Counted from the first letter of the stretch, positions 13,015 to 22,599 are shown. The stretch is 64,000 nucleotides of DNA from an endosymbiont of Bathymodiolus septemdierum str. Myojin knoll (GCF_001547755.1 NZ_AP013042.1:806001-870000); one strand, 5' to 3'. The notes: generated by a model not told the origin, from the sequence alone. Program-made: numbers and translations.

Positions 13015-14889
13015 TCAAGGTTGGAACTTGGAAGTCATTGGATAACGGCGCTCTTTACCAAAGGCATTAGCGCTGACTTTAGGACCTGGAGCGCTTTGAC
13101 GGCGTTTGTATTCGTTGTTTAGCACCAGACGGGTAATGCGTTTTACGGTGTCTGGGTTATGGCCTTGTTGAATAATTTGGCTAACAGATTGCTTTTGCTC
13201 AATAAACAATTCTAAGATGGCATCCAATTCATCGTAAGGAGGCAGAGAGTCGCTGTCTATTTGATTGGGGGCGAGTTCGGCAGATGGCGCTCTGTCAATG
13301 ACACGACCAGGAATGACATAATTAATGGTGTTACGATATTTTGCAAGGCGATAGACCATGGTTTTGGCAATGTCTTTAAGCGGGGCAAAACCGCCGGACA
13401 TATCGCCGTAAAGGGTGGCGTAGCCGACTGCCATTTCAGATTTATTGCCAGTAGTGAGGACTATTTTGCCTGATTTGTTGGAAATTGCCATTAATAGCGT
13501 ACCACGAATGCGAGCTTGGAGGTTTTCTTCGGTGGTGTCGGGTGTTAAGCCTGCGAATAGGGGGCTGAGTTGCATATTAAAACTGCTGACCATTGGGTGA
13601 ATATTAACTTCTTGATAGTCCACGCCCATACTGCTGGCTTGGGCTTTGGCATCTTCTAAGCTCATACTTGAGGTGTATTCGTAGGGCATCATTATTGCTT
13701 GAATATGCTCACTACCGAGTGCATCAACAGCAATGGCAAGGGTTAAGGCGGAATCGATACCGCCTGATAGGCCGATAACAGCACCATTGAATACACCATT
13801 TTTGTTGATATAGTCTTTTGTGGCAAGCACCAAAGCATCATATAGGGTTTTTTCTATGGGTTCGTAAGGCGGTATTTTGCTTGGCGCGTCTAAAACTTGC
13901 ATGGCAACTTGGAAAAACGGCAATTGCTGCGTCACTTCACCGTGTTTATCCATTGCAAATGAGCCACCATCAAACACCAATTCATCTTGCCCACCGACCA
14001 TATTGACATAGATAAAATCAACTTTATACTCACAAACCCTTTGTTTAATTGTTTCCAGTCGCTCTGTGTGCTTGTTAATTTGAAAAGGGGAGGCGTTAAG
14101 GCTGATAATTGTCTGTGCGCCGAAATCTACAGCTATACCAATAGGTTCTGCGTCCCAAGCGTCTTCACAAACGACTAAACCAATACGACGACCATTGCAT
14201 TCGAATACAAAAGGTTTATTGCCAGCTCTGAAGTAGCGCTTTTCATCAAAAACACCGTAGTTGGGTAATTTCTGTTTATGGTAGGTGCGTATTTGCCCAT
14301 GTTGTATCAAGTAAGCACTGTTATACAACCCCCCGTCAAAGCGAGTAGGCGCACCAAATATAATGCTCATGGTTTCTGGTAACTGAGTGCGGATATACTC
14401 AACAGCCTCTTCTGCTTGACTGATAAAACCTTCACGCAACAATAAGTCTTCTGGCGGGTAGCCAATCAAGGCTAATTCTGGGAACACCAGTAGGGTGGTA
14501 CCTAAATCAAAAGCTTCAAATGATAAATCGATTATTTGTTGGGCATTATTTTTTATATCGCCAACAATGGGGTTAATTTGGGCGATAGCGATTTTTAAGG
14601 ATTCTGAGTTGCTTGAAAGTTTTTCTAGCTGTTCTTGCCAAAATTCAAGCTTCACTTTATTTTTGTTAATTTTGGCTTGTTCAATTTTAGTATTTGCCAC
14701 CACTTCGGCAGGGGAGAGTCCCAAAATGGAGGCAAATAACCAAGCATGGGTCTCAGATAGCGCAGATTTACCTGATTTATATTTACTTAAATTGGATTGA
14801 TTAATGTCGTATTCTTGGGCTATCTTATAGTCTGAAAACCCAGTCTTCTTGCGGACTTCAGCCAGGTATTCCTTGGTTTTTGTTGCCAT
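13015..14889 (-). CDS. nadE: HTH domain fused to glutamine-dependent NAD+ synthetase
   Basis: Converts deamido-NAD to NAD with glutamine as nitrogen donor. Residues 98-340 are the nitrilase-type amidase with a triad at about Glu138 (FPELALIG), Lys205 (HKQKLPNYG) and Cys241 (VVCEDAWD). The synthetase PP-loop SGGIDS is at 375-380. Ahead of these sit about 97 extra residues: a Cro-like HTH (YKIAQEYDINQSNLSKYKSG, 21-40) and a charged linker. At 624 aa it exceeds the usual 540-560 aa bacterial form. No internal ATG precedes the amidase; a GTG at 14655 is possible but lacks a ribosome site. A 16-bp inverted repeat straddles its promoter. Confidence 0.93.
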   Translation of the reverse strand: MATKTKEYLAEVRKKTGFSDYKIAQEYDINQSNLSKYKSGKSALSETHAWLFASILGLSPAEVVANTKIEQAKINKNKVKLEFWQEQLEKLSSNSESLKIAIAQINPIVGDIKNNAQQIIDLSFEAFDLGTTLLVFPELALIGYPPEDLLLREGFISQAEEAVEYIRTQLPETMSIIFGAPTRFDGGLYNSAYLIQHGQIRTYHKQKLPNYGVFDEKRYFRAGNKPFVFECNGRRIGLVVCEDAWDAEPIGIAVDFGAQTIISLNASPFQINKHTERLETIKQRVCEYKVDFIYVNMVGGQDELVFDGGSFAMDKHGEVTQQLPFFQVAMQVLDAPSKIPPYEPIEKTLYDALVLATKDYINKNGVFNGAVIGLSGGIDSALTLAIAVDALGSEHIQAIMMPYEYTSSMSLEDAKAQASSMGVDYQEVNIHPMVSSFNMQLSPLFAGLTPDTTEENLQARIRGTLLMAISNKSGKIVLTTGNKSEMAVGYATLYGDMSGGFAPLKDIAKTMVYRLAKYRNTINYVIPGRVIDRAPSAELAPNQIDSDSLPPYDELDAILELFIEQKQSVSQIIQQGHNPDTVKRITRLVLNNEYKRRQSAPGPKVSANAFGKERRYPMTSKFQP

Positions 14890-14900
14890 GGTATTTATAT

Positions 14901-14966
14901 GTATTTTTTAACTAATATAACCCAATTATACCGCAGTCATAAAGCCGTTAATTAGTTAAAAAATAC
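14901..14966. promoter_or_regulatory. 16-bp perfect inverted repeat spanning the nadE promoter
   Basis: GTATTTTTTAACTAAT (14901-14916) and its exact complement ATTAGTTAAAAAATAC (14951-14966) have centres 50 bases apart and flank the TATAAT at 14930-14925. One arm overlaps the -35 region and the other the early transcribed region, the layout of a paired operator. The HTH part of the downstream protein is the obvious candidate binder. Confidence 0.65.
14925..14930 (-). promoter_or_regulatory. -10 box of nadE
   Basis: A perfect TATAAT on the minus strand, 36 bases before the ATG. The -35 region 15-18 bases upstream is poor (TTAACG or AATTAA) and lies inside the inverted-repeat arm. Confidence 0.5.
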
Positions 14967-15187
14967 AAGTAGTGGTAAAAAAACTATAATATATTCATAA
15001 GTATATGATTTTTAATATAAATAATAATTATATAATGGCATAATATGGCTTTAATAATACTAAGATACTAAAGGTCGGAAATAGCCTGTTTTGGATGTGA
15101 TTACGCGCTATTTTTAGGATTTAGTGCCTATATAAAAGCCAGTTTATGTATACTTTTAGGCTGATTTAAACAACCCTTAAGGAAATT

Positions 15188-16195
15188 ATGAGTACAGTAT
15201 TAAAATTATCAACTTTAGCACTATTGACCGCTACTAATTTATATGTCCAAGCGGGCACACTGGATAGCGTTCGGGCTAAAGACAGTTTAAATTGTGGTGT
15301 ATCCACAGGTTTGGTGGGTTTTTCATCAACGGACTCCAAAGGTAAATGGAAAGGCCTGGATGTTGATGTTTGCCGTGCTGTTGCTGCTGCCACCTTGGGT
15401 GATGCTAACAAGGTAAGGTTTGTGCCGTTAACAGCTAAAGAACGCTTTACTGCACTACAATCGGGTGAAATTGATATGCTTTCAAGGAATACCACTTGGA
15501 CGCTGACGCGAGATGGCTCTTTAGGGATGAATTTTACTGGGGTGAATTATTACGACGGACAAGGTTTTATGGTTAAAAAATCATTGGGCGTCAGTAGTGC
15601 CAAAGAATTAGACGGCGCTACCTTTTGTTTGCAGAACGGCACAACCACCGAAATTACCCTGTCTGATTACTTTACTAGCCATAAAATGAGTTACAAATCA
15701 ACACCTTCTGACACTTCAGCGCAAAGCAAAAAAGGTTTTGAAAGTGGCAGATGCGATGTGCTAACTTCTGATAGGTCGAAACTATACGCTATTAGAACCA
15801 CGCTAAAAAATCCATCTTCTGCAATTATTTTACCGGAAACTATTACTAAAGAGCCTTTAGGTCCTTCGGTTAGACAAGGGGATGACGAGTGGTTTAATAT
15901 TGTTAAATGGTCTCTAAATGCGATGATTGCGGCGGAAGAATTGGGGGTTAGTAGTGACAATGTTGATAAAAAATTTATCCAACCACAAATCAACAAACTT
16001 TTAGGCAATATTGGTCATTTAAATAAGCATCTTGGTTTGGATAAAAAATGGGCTTACAACATCATTGCCCAAGTGGGCAATTATCAGCAAAGTTTTGACA
16101 GAAATGTTGGTAAATACACGCCTCTAAAAATCTCCAGGGGGCTTAATGCACTTTGGAAGGATGGCGGAATTTTATACGCGCCTCCTTTTAGGTAG
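15188..16195 (+). CDS. aapJ: general L-amino acid ABC transporter, substrate-binding protein
   Basis: Periplasmic binding protein of the Aap/Bzt class, 335 aa. A signal peptide ends around residue 22 (YVQA-GTLD). It is followed by the class signature: LNCGVSTGLVGFSS, then GLDVDVCRAVAAATLGD and RFTALQSGEIDMLSRN. AAGGAAATT precedes the ATG. First gene of the aapJQMP operon, 10 bases before aapQ. It captures a broad range of L-amino acids, glutamate and relatives best in characterised members; the exact range here is not visible. Confidence 0.93.
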   Translation: MSTVLKLSTLALLTATNLYVQAGTLDSVRAKDSLNCGVSTGLVGFSSTDSKGKWKGLDVDVCRAVAAATLGDANKVRFVPLTAKERFTALQSGEIDMLSRNTTWTLTRDGSLGMNFTGVNYYDGQGFMVKKSLGVSSAKELDGATFCLQNGTTTEITLSDYFTSHKMSYKSTPSDTSAQSKKGFESGRCDVLTSDRSKLYAIRTTLKNPSSAIILPETITKEPLGPSVRQGDDEWFNIVKWSLNAMIAAEELGVSSDNVDKKFIQPQINKLLGNIGHLNKHLGLDKKWAYNIIAQVGNYQQSFDRNVGKYTPLKISRGLNALWKDGGILYAPPFR

Positions 16196-16205
16196 GTTGC
16201 TATAA

Positions 16206-17378
16206 ATGGAGAGGGTAAAGTCATTTTTTTTACTGCTTTATAATAACGAAGTCAGGGCTTTTTTGTTTCAAATTATCACTTTGGTGGTGATTGCCTATTT
16301 TTCCTATAATGCCATTGATAACTTGTTTATCAATATCGAAAATCGCGGCATTAGAACGGGGTTTGATTTTCTGCAAACTGAATCAGGCTTCGATATTGCC
16401 GAATATTTAATTGATTATTCCTCTGCCTCAACAAACCTTAGGGTTTTTTATGTTGGACTGATAAACACGCTTGTCATCTCTGGTGTGGGTATTATTTTTG
16501 CCAGTATTATTGGATTAATCGTTGGTATTGCTAGATTATCGAACAATTGGTTAATTGCGAAATTAGCAGGAGGGTATATTGAATTGTTTAGAAATATCCC
16601 AATCTTATTACAGATTTTATTTTGGTACAATCTTGCTTTATCAAGTTTTCCACACCCTAGACAAAGTTTTGAGTTGTTTGGCTCGGTATTTGTCAACCTT
16701 CGTGGTATTTACCTACCTAAGCCGATTGTCACAGACGGCTTTGTTTGGGTGGTTGTTGCCTTGGGTTTTGGCATTCTACTTAAAATATTACTTAAACGCC
16801 ATTATAAAAAGAAAAAAGAAGAGTCAGGGACTAAGTCAAATAGCTTAATTTATTCATTATTATTGCTAATCGGTTTTCCGACTATGGTGTATTTTGCACT
16901 GGGCTCACCATTGGTTCTTGATTATCCGGTGCTAAAAGGTTTTAACTTTAAGGGCGGCATGAGTTTGTCACCAGAATTTTTATCATTGGCCTTTGCGCTT
17001 AGTGTTTATACGGCGACTTATATCGCTGAAGCTATTCGTGCGGGTATCGAATCTGTCTCTAAAGGGCAAAAAGAGGCGGCATTGGCAATGGGGCTAACCC
17101 GACAACAGTCGTTGAAGTTGGTCATCTTACCACAGGCGCTTAAAGTAGCCATTCCGCCGATTATTAATCAATACTTAAGCCTTACCAAGAATTCTTCATT
17201 GGCTGCCGCTATCGGCTATTCTGAGCTTGTGAATGTATTTACAGGCACAGTTCTTAATCAGGTGGGGCAGGCGGTTGAAATTATTTTGATGACCATGGCC
17301 GTGTATTTAACAATATCTCTAGTTATCTCATTGATTTTAAATTTGATTAACCGTCAAATGAACCTCAAGGAGAGATAA
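16206..17378 (+). CDS. aapQ: amino acid ABC transporter permease AapQ
   Basis: Inner-membrane permease of 390 aa with the HisM-type domain split across the protein: an N-terminal membrane anchor, TM segments around 85-135, a long insertion, then the C-terminal part. The EAA loop is EAIRAGIESVSKGQKEAALA followed by LGL-type sequence and ILPQAL, which docks on the ATPase. Pairs with AapM, encoded immediately downstream with no gap. The insertion between TM segments is typical of AapQ/BztB. Confidence 0.92.
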   Translation: MERVKSFFLLLYNNEVRAFLFQIITLVVIAYFSYNAIDNLFINIENRGIRTGFDFLQTESGFDIAEYLIDYSSASTNLRVFYVGLINTLVISGVGIIFASIIGLIVGIARLSNNWLIAKLAGGYIELFRNIPILLQILFWYNLALSSFPHPRQSFELFGSVFVNLRGIYLPKPIVTDGFVWVVVALGFGILLKILLKRHYKKKKEESGTKSNSLIYSLLLLIGFPTMVYFALGSPLVLDYPVLKGFNFKGGMSLSPEFLSLAFALSVYTATYIAEAIRAGIESVSKGQKEAALAMGLTRQQSLKLVILPQALKVAIPPIINQYLSLTKNSSLAAAIGYSELVNVFTGTVLNQVGQAVEIILMTMAVYLTISLVISLILNLINRQMNLKER

Positions 17379-18476
17379 ATGCCTGTATTCACACCGCAAC
17401 CCAGTAGAAAGGCGCCACAATTAGAGCTTGGCGCTGTGCGTTGGTTAAGGCAAAACCTATTTTCTAGCCTTACCAGTAGTGCATTTACCCTGCTTGCACT
17501 TTATATCATTTATTTGACTGTGCCAGCACTTGCTAATTGGATGTATTTTGATGCAACTTTTGCGCCAGTCAGTAATGAACAATGCGGCAGAGAGGGCGCT
17601 TGTTGGCGTTATATCATTGAAAAATTGGATTTATTTATTTATGGTTTTTATCCAACAGAAGAAGTTTGGCGTCCGCAACTGGTGTTAGCATTGGCGCTGA
17701 GCTTTGTTTTTATGGCAAAAGCATTAAAACAGTATGCACACAAAGTTAAAATCATCATTGGACTTATCGTTATTTACCCTATTATTGCATTTTTCTTGCT
17801 ATATGGCGGTTTAGGCTTGACCATTGTTGAAACTCATCAGTGGGGTGGCTTAATGCTTACTATTGTGGTGGCAACAGTGGGTATTGTCGCTTCTTTTCCG
17901 ATTGGGGTATTGTTGGCACTCGGTCGTCAGTCAAAAATGCGTTTTATTCGGTTATTGTCAGTCGTGTATATCGAGTTTATTCGGGGCATACCTCTGATTA
18001 CCATCTTATTTATGGCGTCCGTTGTTTTGCCATTGTTTTTTAGTGAGGGTATCAATATGGATAAATTGTTGCGTGCTTTAATTGGCATTACTCTGTTTCA
18101 AGCGGCCTATATTGCTGAAGTTGTTCGCGGTGGATTGCAGGCCGTTCCCAAGGGTCAGTATGAGGCAGCAGATGCCATGGGACTAAGTTTTATACAGAAA
18201 ACTGGGTTGATTATCTTGCCACAAGCATTAAAAATATCAATCCCAAATATTGTCGGCTCTTTCATTGCATTGTTTAAAGACACAACGCTATTGTTGATTA
18301 TTGGTTTGTTTGATATTTTATCGATGGTACATCTGACCAGTAGTGATGAATTATGGCTTGGTAGGAGCACCGAAGGCTATGTGTTTGTAATGATGGTGCT
18401 ATGGGTTATCCTCTATTCAATGAGTCAGTATTCGAAAAAATTAGAGTTAAAATACAACACAGAACACAAGAACTAA
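17379..18476 (+). CDS. aapM: amino acid ABC transporter permease AapM
   Basis: The second permease subunit, 365 aa. N-terminal TM segments and a periplasmic loop with paired Cys (CGREGACW, about residues 68-75) precede the HisM-type domain. The EAA loop is [20 protein letters not shown] with [12 protein letters not shown] after it. It directly follows aapQ and is six bases from the ATPase start, so the complex is expressed stoichiometrically from one transcript. Confidence 0.92.
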   Translation: MPVFTPQPSRKAPQLELGAVRWLRQNLFSSLTSSAFTLLALYIIYLTVPALANWMYFDATFAPVSNEQCGREGACWRYIIEKLDLFIYGFYPTEEVWRPQLVLALALSFVFMAKALKQYAHKVKIIIGLIVIYPIIAFFLLYGGLGLTIVETHQWGGLMLTIVVATVGIVASFPIGVLLALGRQSKMRFIRLLSVVYIEFIRGIPLITILFMASVVLPLFFSEGINMDKLLRALIGITLFQAAYIAEVVRGGLQAVPKGQYEAADAMGLSFIQKTGLIILPQALKISIPNIVGSFIALFKDTTLLLIIGLFDILSMVHLTSSDELWLGRSTEGYVFVMMVLWVILYSMSQYSKKLELKYNTEHKN

Positions 18477-18481
18477 AGATT

Positions 18482-19222
18482 ATGAATGAAAATATTATTA
18501 AAATTAGTGGGTTAAACAAGTGGTACGGCGATTTTCATGCCCTTAAAAATATCAATCTTAAAGTTAAGAAAGGTGAGATTATCGTCATTTGCGGACCATC
18601 AGGCAGTGGCAAGTCCACACTTATTCGCTGTATTAATTTCCTTGAGAAGTTCCAGGAGGGGGTAATTACCGTTGATGGCACAGTGCTTAGCGATGATGTT
18701 AACAAGATTAGACAGATCAGGTCAGAGGCTTCCATGGTGTTTCAGCACTTTAATCTATTTCCACATCTGAGTATTATTGATAATTTGACTTTGGCGCCTA
18801 TTTGGGTACACAACGAAAGCAAGCATAAGGCAAGAGATAAAGCCTTGAATTTATTGGACAGAGTGGGGATTAGGGACCAAGCTGAAAAGTATCCAAATCA
18901 ATTGAGTGGCGGACAACAACAACGAGTGGCAATTGCCAGAGCACTCTGCACCTCGCCAGAGATTATGTTGTTTGATGAGCCGACTTCCGCATTGGACCCT
19001 GAGATGATTGCAGAGGTGCTAGATGTGATGATAGAACTGGCAAAAGAAGGTATTACCATGCTTTGTGTGACTCATGAAATGGGCTTCGCCAAGCGGGTTG
19101 CAGACCGTGTTATCTTTATGGATGAAGGGCAAATTATTGAAGAAAACCAACCAAAATCTTTTTTTCAGAATCCAGAATCAAAAAGGCTTAAATTATTTTT
19201 AGATCAGATACTAAGTAAATAA
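18482..19222 (+). CDS. aapP: amino acid ABC transporter ATP-binding protein
   Basis: Energises uptake by AapJQM. The 246-residue ATPase has Walker [10 protein letters not shown] near residues 39-47, the signature LSGGQQQR, Walker [14 protein letters not shown] and the switch His in CVTHEMGFA. The open frame extends to 18401, but the ATG at 18482 gives the family N-terminus and lies after the aapM stop. Confidence 0.94.
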   Translation: MNENIIKISGLNKWYGDFHALKNINLKVKKGEIIVICGPSGSGKSTLIRCINFLEKFQEGVITVDGTVLSDDVNKIRQIRSEASMVFQHFNLFPHLSIIDNLTLAPIWVHNESKHKARDKALNLLDRVGIRDQAEKYPNQLSGGQQQRVAIARALCTSPEIMLFDEPTSALDPEMIAEVLDVMIELAKEGITMLCVTHEMGFAKRVADRVIFMDEGQIIEENQPKSFFQNPESKRLKLFLDQILSK

Positions 19223-19235
19223 AACAGAAGGCGTT

Positions 19236-19658
19236 ATGGGACTTTTTAATCGCAACAAATCAAAAGAAAATATAGAAATATTTGACGACGATATTAGAGA
19301 TCTTAAGCGTAACATTGTTAATAAAACTGGCAAAGAACAACCAAATTTATTTAATGATGAAAACATTGATATAAATATACATACAGAAGAATTAGGGACT
19401 AAGAAGGGACTAAGTAATTTTTTTACAAAATTAAAAAAAAATCATATCGATATTTTAAAGGGATGCGTGGCAGATAAGTCAGCTGCGGAGTTGATAAAAA
19501 TTTTAAAAAGGACGAATAAGTCAAAATTCAAAAATGATATTTTAAATCCTTTAATTGAAGCTGGCTTTCTTGAACTTACCATTCCTGAAAAACCAAAAAG
19601 CCCCAAACAAAAATATCGACCAACTGGGAAATTCGTTGCCAGAATTTCAAAAAACTAA
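19236..19658 (+). CDS. small winged-helix-domain protein
   Basis: A 140-residue protein. The N-terminal 65 residues are charged and low in hydrophobics. The C-terminal part (about 67-135) resembles the winged-helix tail found on Fic/DOC and AlbA_2-type ATPase proteins: SAAELIKILKRTNKSKFKND, then LIEAGFLELTIPEKPKSPKQ. Here it stands alone, without a Fic or AlbA domain. It begins 13 bases after aapP and could be co-transcribed. It may be a DNA-binding regulator or the remnant of a larger gene. Confidence 0.6.
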   Translation: MGLFNRNKSKENIEIFDDDIRDLKRNIVNKTGKEQPNLFNDENIDINIHTEELGTKKGLSNFFTKLKKNHIDILKGCVADKSAAELIKILKRTNKSKFKNDILNPLIEAGFLELTIPEKPKSPKQKYRPTGKFVARISKN

Positions 19659-19810
19659 CTTTTTAACGCTATTTTTCACGATAAATGCCAAATTCTCTAT
19701 TTAAGCGACTTTATTGTTAAATTAATAGGAAAGGAGCATAGTGCTCTTGATAACAACTTTTTATATTTTTACTTATAAACCATTGATTTATAATCTATTT
19801 TTTAAAATTT

Positions 19811-20161
19811 ATGTCTAATATCACGCCAATTGAGGTTTCAATTGATACATTTGAAATCTTAGTAATTGAAAAATCACATCAGCAATTAGTTATTTTGGAT
19901 ATTTCTGCGAAATGGTGCGCTCCATGTAGGGCGCTCGAACCTATTTTAAACGCTGTCGCGGCAGAGTATAATAAAGACGAATTTTCTCTGACAAAGTTAG
20001 AGGCGGAAGATGAAAATATGAAGATTGCAGGACGATATTCAGTGCGCGGATTTCCGACAGTTATTGCCTTTATTCGAGGCGAAGAAGTGGATCGATTTCA
20101 CTCTGCAAAAATGCACGATTTTGTGCGTAATTTTATTGACGATAATTTAGGGAAGTTTTAG
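19811..20161 (+). CDS. thioredoxin-family protein
   Basis: Thiol-disulfide oxidoreductase of 116 aa with the active site WCAPC near residues 35-39, the cis-proline in RGFPTVIAF and no signal peptide, so it is cytosolic. It differs from classic TrxA in using CAPC rather than CGPC and in a divergent C-terminus. Its stop is adjacent to the hemH start, suggesting joint expression. Its partner proteins are unknown. Confidence 0.85.
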   Translation: MSNITPIEVSIDTFEILVIEKSHQQLVILDISAKWCAPCRALEPILNAVAAEYNKDEFSLTKLEAEDENMKIAGRYSVRGFPTVIAFIRGEEVDRFHSAKMHDFVRNFIDDNLGKF

Positions 20162-21139
20162 ATGAAAACAGGTATTTTACTAACCAATTTAGGCACGCCA
20201 GATGCGCCAACAAAGACTGCTTTAAAGCGATATTTAAAGCAATTTTTATCAGATGAACGAGTTATTCAACCAAAAAATAAACGCATTTGGTGGTTGGCAT
20301 TAAATGTCGTTATTTTGAACATTCGTCCTGCTAAATCTGCCCTTAATTACGCCAAAATTTGGAGCACTTTTGGCAAAGGCTCTCCCTTACTAAATATCAC
20401 CCATTTGCAAGCAAAAGGCATTACAAAACTCTTAGAAAATGACTTCGATAGCTTGGCACTTGAAGTGGGTATGCGTTATGGCAACCCATCGATTGACTCT
20501 GCACTGAAAAAATTAGAAGCCAAGGGTTGTAAGAAAATCGTAGTATTGCCTATGTATCCACAGTATTCTGATACCACAACAAGTTCAACGCGTGATGCGG
20601 TTGATATGGCGCTAAAGAACTGGGAAAACACCCCAGAACTAGTGTTTATCAGAGATTACTACCAAGATAACGGTTATATCCAGTCTTTAGTGAACTCCAT
20701 CATTGAGCATCAGCAAAAACATGGAAAACCTGATAAATTAATAATTTCATTTCACGGCATACCACAGCGTTTCGTTGATAATGGCGATATTTATTATGAT
20801 CATTGCGTCAATACCGTTAAATTGCTCGCTGAAGCCCTTAAATTAAGTGTAGATGACTACCAGCTGTGCTTTCAGTCTATCTTTGGCCGTGAAGAGTGGC
20901 TAAAACCACAGACAAAAGACAGTCTTGAGGCTTTAGCGCAAGACGGCATTAAACATGTACAAGTTGTATGTCCTGGATTTTCAGTGGATTGTCTAGAAAC
21001 CTTAGAGGAAATTGATAAAGAGAACAGAGAATATTTTATGCAAGCTGGTGGTAAGCAGTTTAGCTACATACCCGCACTAAACGACCGAAAAGACCACATA
21101 CAAGCACTTTCAAATATCCTTGCTCAGCAATTAACTTAA
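20162..21139 (+). CDS. hemH: ferrochelatase
   Basis: Inserts Fe2+ into protoporphyrin IX, the final step of heme synthesis. The sequence begins GILLTNLGTPDAPT, has PMYPQYSDTTTSST near residues 135-148, the metal-site His in ISFHGIPQRF and the conserved glutamate in CLETLEEIDKENRE. At 325 aa it has the normal length. It starts the base after the thioredoxin stop. There is no sign of a 2Fe-2S C-terminal extension. Confidence 0.95.
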   Translation: MKTGILLTNLGTPDAPTKTALKRYLKQFLSDERVIQPKNKRIWWLALNVVILNIRPAKSALNYAKIWSTFGKGSPLLNITHLQAKGITKLLENDFDSLALEVGMRYGNPSIDSALKKLEAKGCKKIVVLPMYPQYSDTTTSSTRDAVDMALKNWENTPELVFIRDYYQDNGYIQSLVNSIIEHQQKHGKPDKLIISFHGIPQRFVDNGDIYYDHCVNTVKLLAEALKLSVDDYQLCFQSIFGREEWLKPQTKDSLEALAQDGIKHVQVVCPGFSVDCLETLEEIDKENREYFMQAGGKQFSYIPALNDRKDHIQALSNILAQQLT

Positions 21140-21233
21140 GTTCGCATAATTTATATTATGTTAAATTATAGACCCAAGCAAACAAAGATTTTTTTTACCC
21201 TCTCCGCTATATTATAGATTTACTGCATTCATA

Positions 21234-22247
21234 ATGTCATCAAACAACCTCTTTAATGTCCACTTAAAAAATCATCGGCGCGATTTTGAATGCGCTGAAA
21301 TGGATCCTATCCTCGAAAGTGGGCTTCATCATGGTTTGGCAATGCGCTATGAGTGTAGTAACGGCTCTTGTGGTTCTTGTGTAGCAAAGCTTTTAAAGGG
21401 TCAAATTAAGCAGATAAAACACCATGATTTTCCTTTGACGGATGAGCAAAAGGCAGAAAATACCTTTTTAACCTGTTGTAACGCACCTGCTAGCGACCTT
21501 GAAGTGACATTAGAACTAATTGGAGGTGTTAAGTCTATCCCTATTCAATCGATTGAAGTTAAGGTCAAAGATATTAAGTTTATTAACAAGGGCATGTCCA
21601 TTGTAAAACTTAGGACGCCGAGATCTAAAACTTTGCAATTTATGGCAGGTCAGAATGTTGAACTGTCCTTTAATGGAAAAAGTTATCACTACCCTATTGC
21701 CTCTTGTCCTTGCCATGGAATGGATTTAGAGTTTCATATCAGACATACAGAGTGCGATGTTTTCGCCAGTGAAATTTTTAAAGGAGGGCTTAAAGCTAAG
21801 TCCAAAGTGAAATTAAAAGGACCCAAAGGTATTTTTATACTCAAAGAGCGGTCAAAACGACCAATGGTATTTATCGCTTGGGACAGTGGTTTTGCACCCA
21901 TTAGAAGTTTAGTGGAGCACGCTTTTTCATTGGAAATGCCCAATCCTGTTTATTTTTATTGGGCATTTCCTGCTACTGAGCAGATACCCTACTTAAATAA
22001 TCATGCGCAATCTTGGCGTGCGATGATGGATGAATACAACTACACCCCTATTGCCTGTACCTTTAATCGTGCTAATAAAAATGATTGTAAAAAGGTTGCC
22101 AAGCAAATATTTGAGGCTTTAGACCATAATATTGTCAATCAATCAGATGTCTATATTTCAGTGCCAGCGGAAGTGTTGATTTATTTGGGTGAATTGTTGT
22201 TTGAAAATGGATTAAATGAAACGCAATTAATTGCTTCGCCAATTTAG
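21234..22247 (+). CDS. 2Fe-2S/flavin oxidoreductase
   Basis: An electron-transfer reductase of 337 aa. An N-terminal plant-type ferredoxin domain (about 1-90) has ECSNGSCGSC and a distal Cys in FLTCC. It is followed by an FAD-binding barrel (KLRTPRSKTLQFMAGQ, SYHYPIASCP) and an NAD(P)-binding domain (MVFIAWDSGFAPIRSLVEHA). This is the layout of phenol-hydroxylase and CDP-6-deoxyhexulose reductase components. The partner oxygenase or dehydratase is not in the window. Confidence 0.8.
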   Translation: MSSNNLFNVHLKNHRRDFECAEMDPILESGLHHGLAMRYECSNGSCGSCVAKLLKGQIKQIKHHDFPLTDEQKAENTFLTCCNAPASDLEVTLELIGGVKSIPIQSIEVKVKDIKFINKGMSIVKLRTPRSKTLQFMAGQNVELSFNGKSYHYPIASCPCHGMDLEFHIRHTECDVFASEIFKGGLKAKSKVKLKGPKGIFILKERSKRPMVFIAWDSGFAPIRSLVEHAFSLEMPNPVYFYWAFPATEQIPYLNNHAQSWRAMMDEYNYTPIACTFNRANKNDCKKVAKQIFEALDHNIVNQSDVYISVPAEVLIYLGELLFENGLNETQLIASPI

Positions 22248-22336
22248 TCATTTTTGACGATTTTTTTAAAAATATGCTAAACTATTGACGCTAAAGCGGT
22301 TGCGCTTTTATTAGTAAAATCTAAGGTGTATTCGAC

Positions 22337-22531
22337 TCATAAGTGCACAACGCCCAATTGACGAACATCAACACCCGTTCTTTCAAAAAACACCTGATAA
22401 GGTGTTTTAAATTCTAAACATTTTCCAGGTCTAGAATTCAGTTTATCAACAGCAATTTTATTCTTTGACATCCCTTGCTTGATGTTAATAGCGATATAAT
22501 ATCTCTCTTCAGAGGTTGAGTGCTTGTACAT
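22337..22531 (-). pseudogene. internally deleted IS30-family transposase
   Basis: A 64-codon frame joins an IS30-like N-terminus (MYKHSTSEERYYIAINIKQG, the HTH start) directly to an IS30-like C-terminus (VDKLNSRPGKCLEFKTPYQV, then FFERTGVDVRQLG). The whole DDE core of about 250 residues is absent, yet the frame stays open. It cannot be an active transposase. A conserved end-like sequence continues beyond the stop toward 22320. Confidence 0.8.
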
Positions 22532-22599
22532 AGTGTTCAGCTCCGTTTAAGTAAACCAATCATTATAGATTGACTAGCCTCTGATTTTTATTCAAAGGC

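Noticed and set aside
14890-15187. Riboswitch or RNA gene between nadE and aapJ
   Set aside because: Apart from the inverted repeat and a promoter, the sequence shows no conserved riboswitch core that I can recognise, and no tRNA-like cloverleaf.
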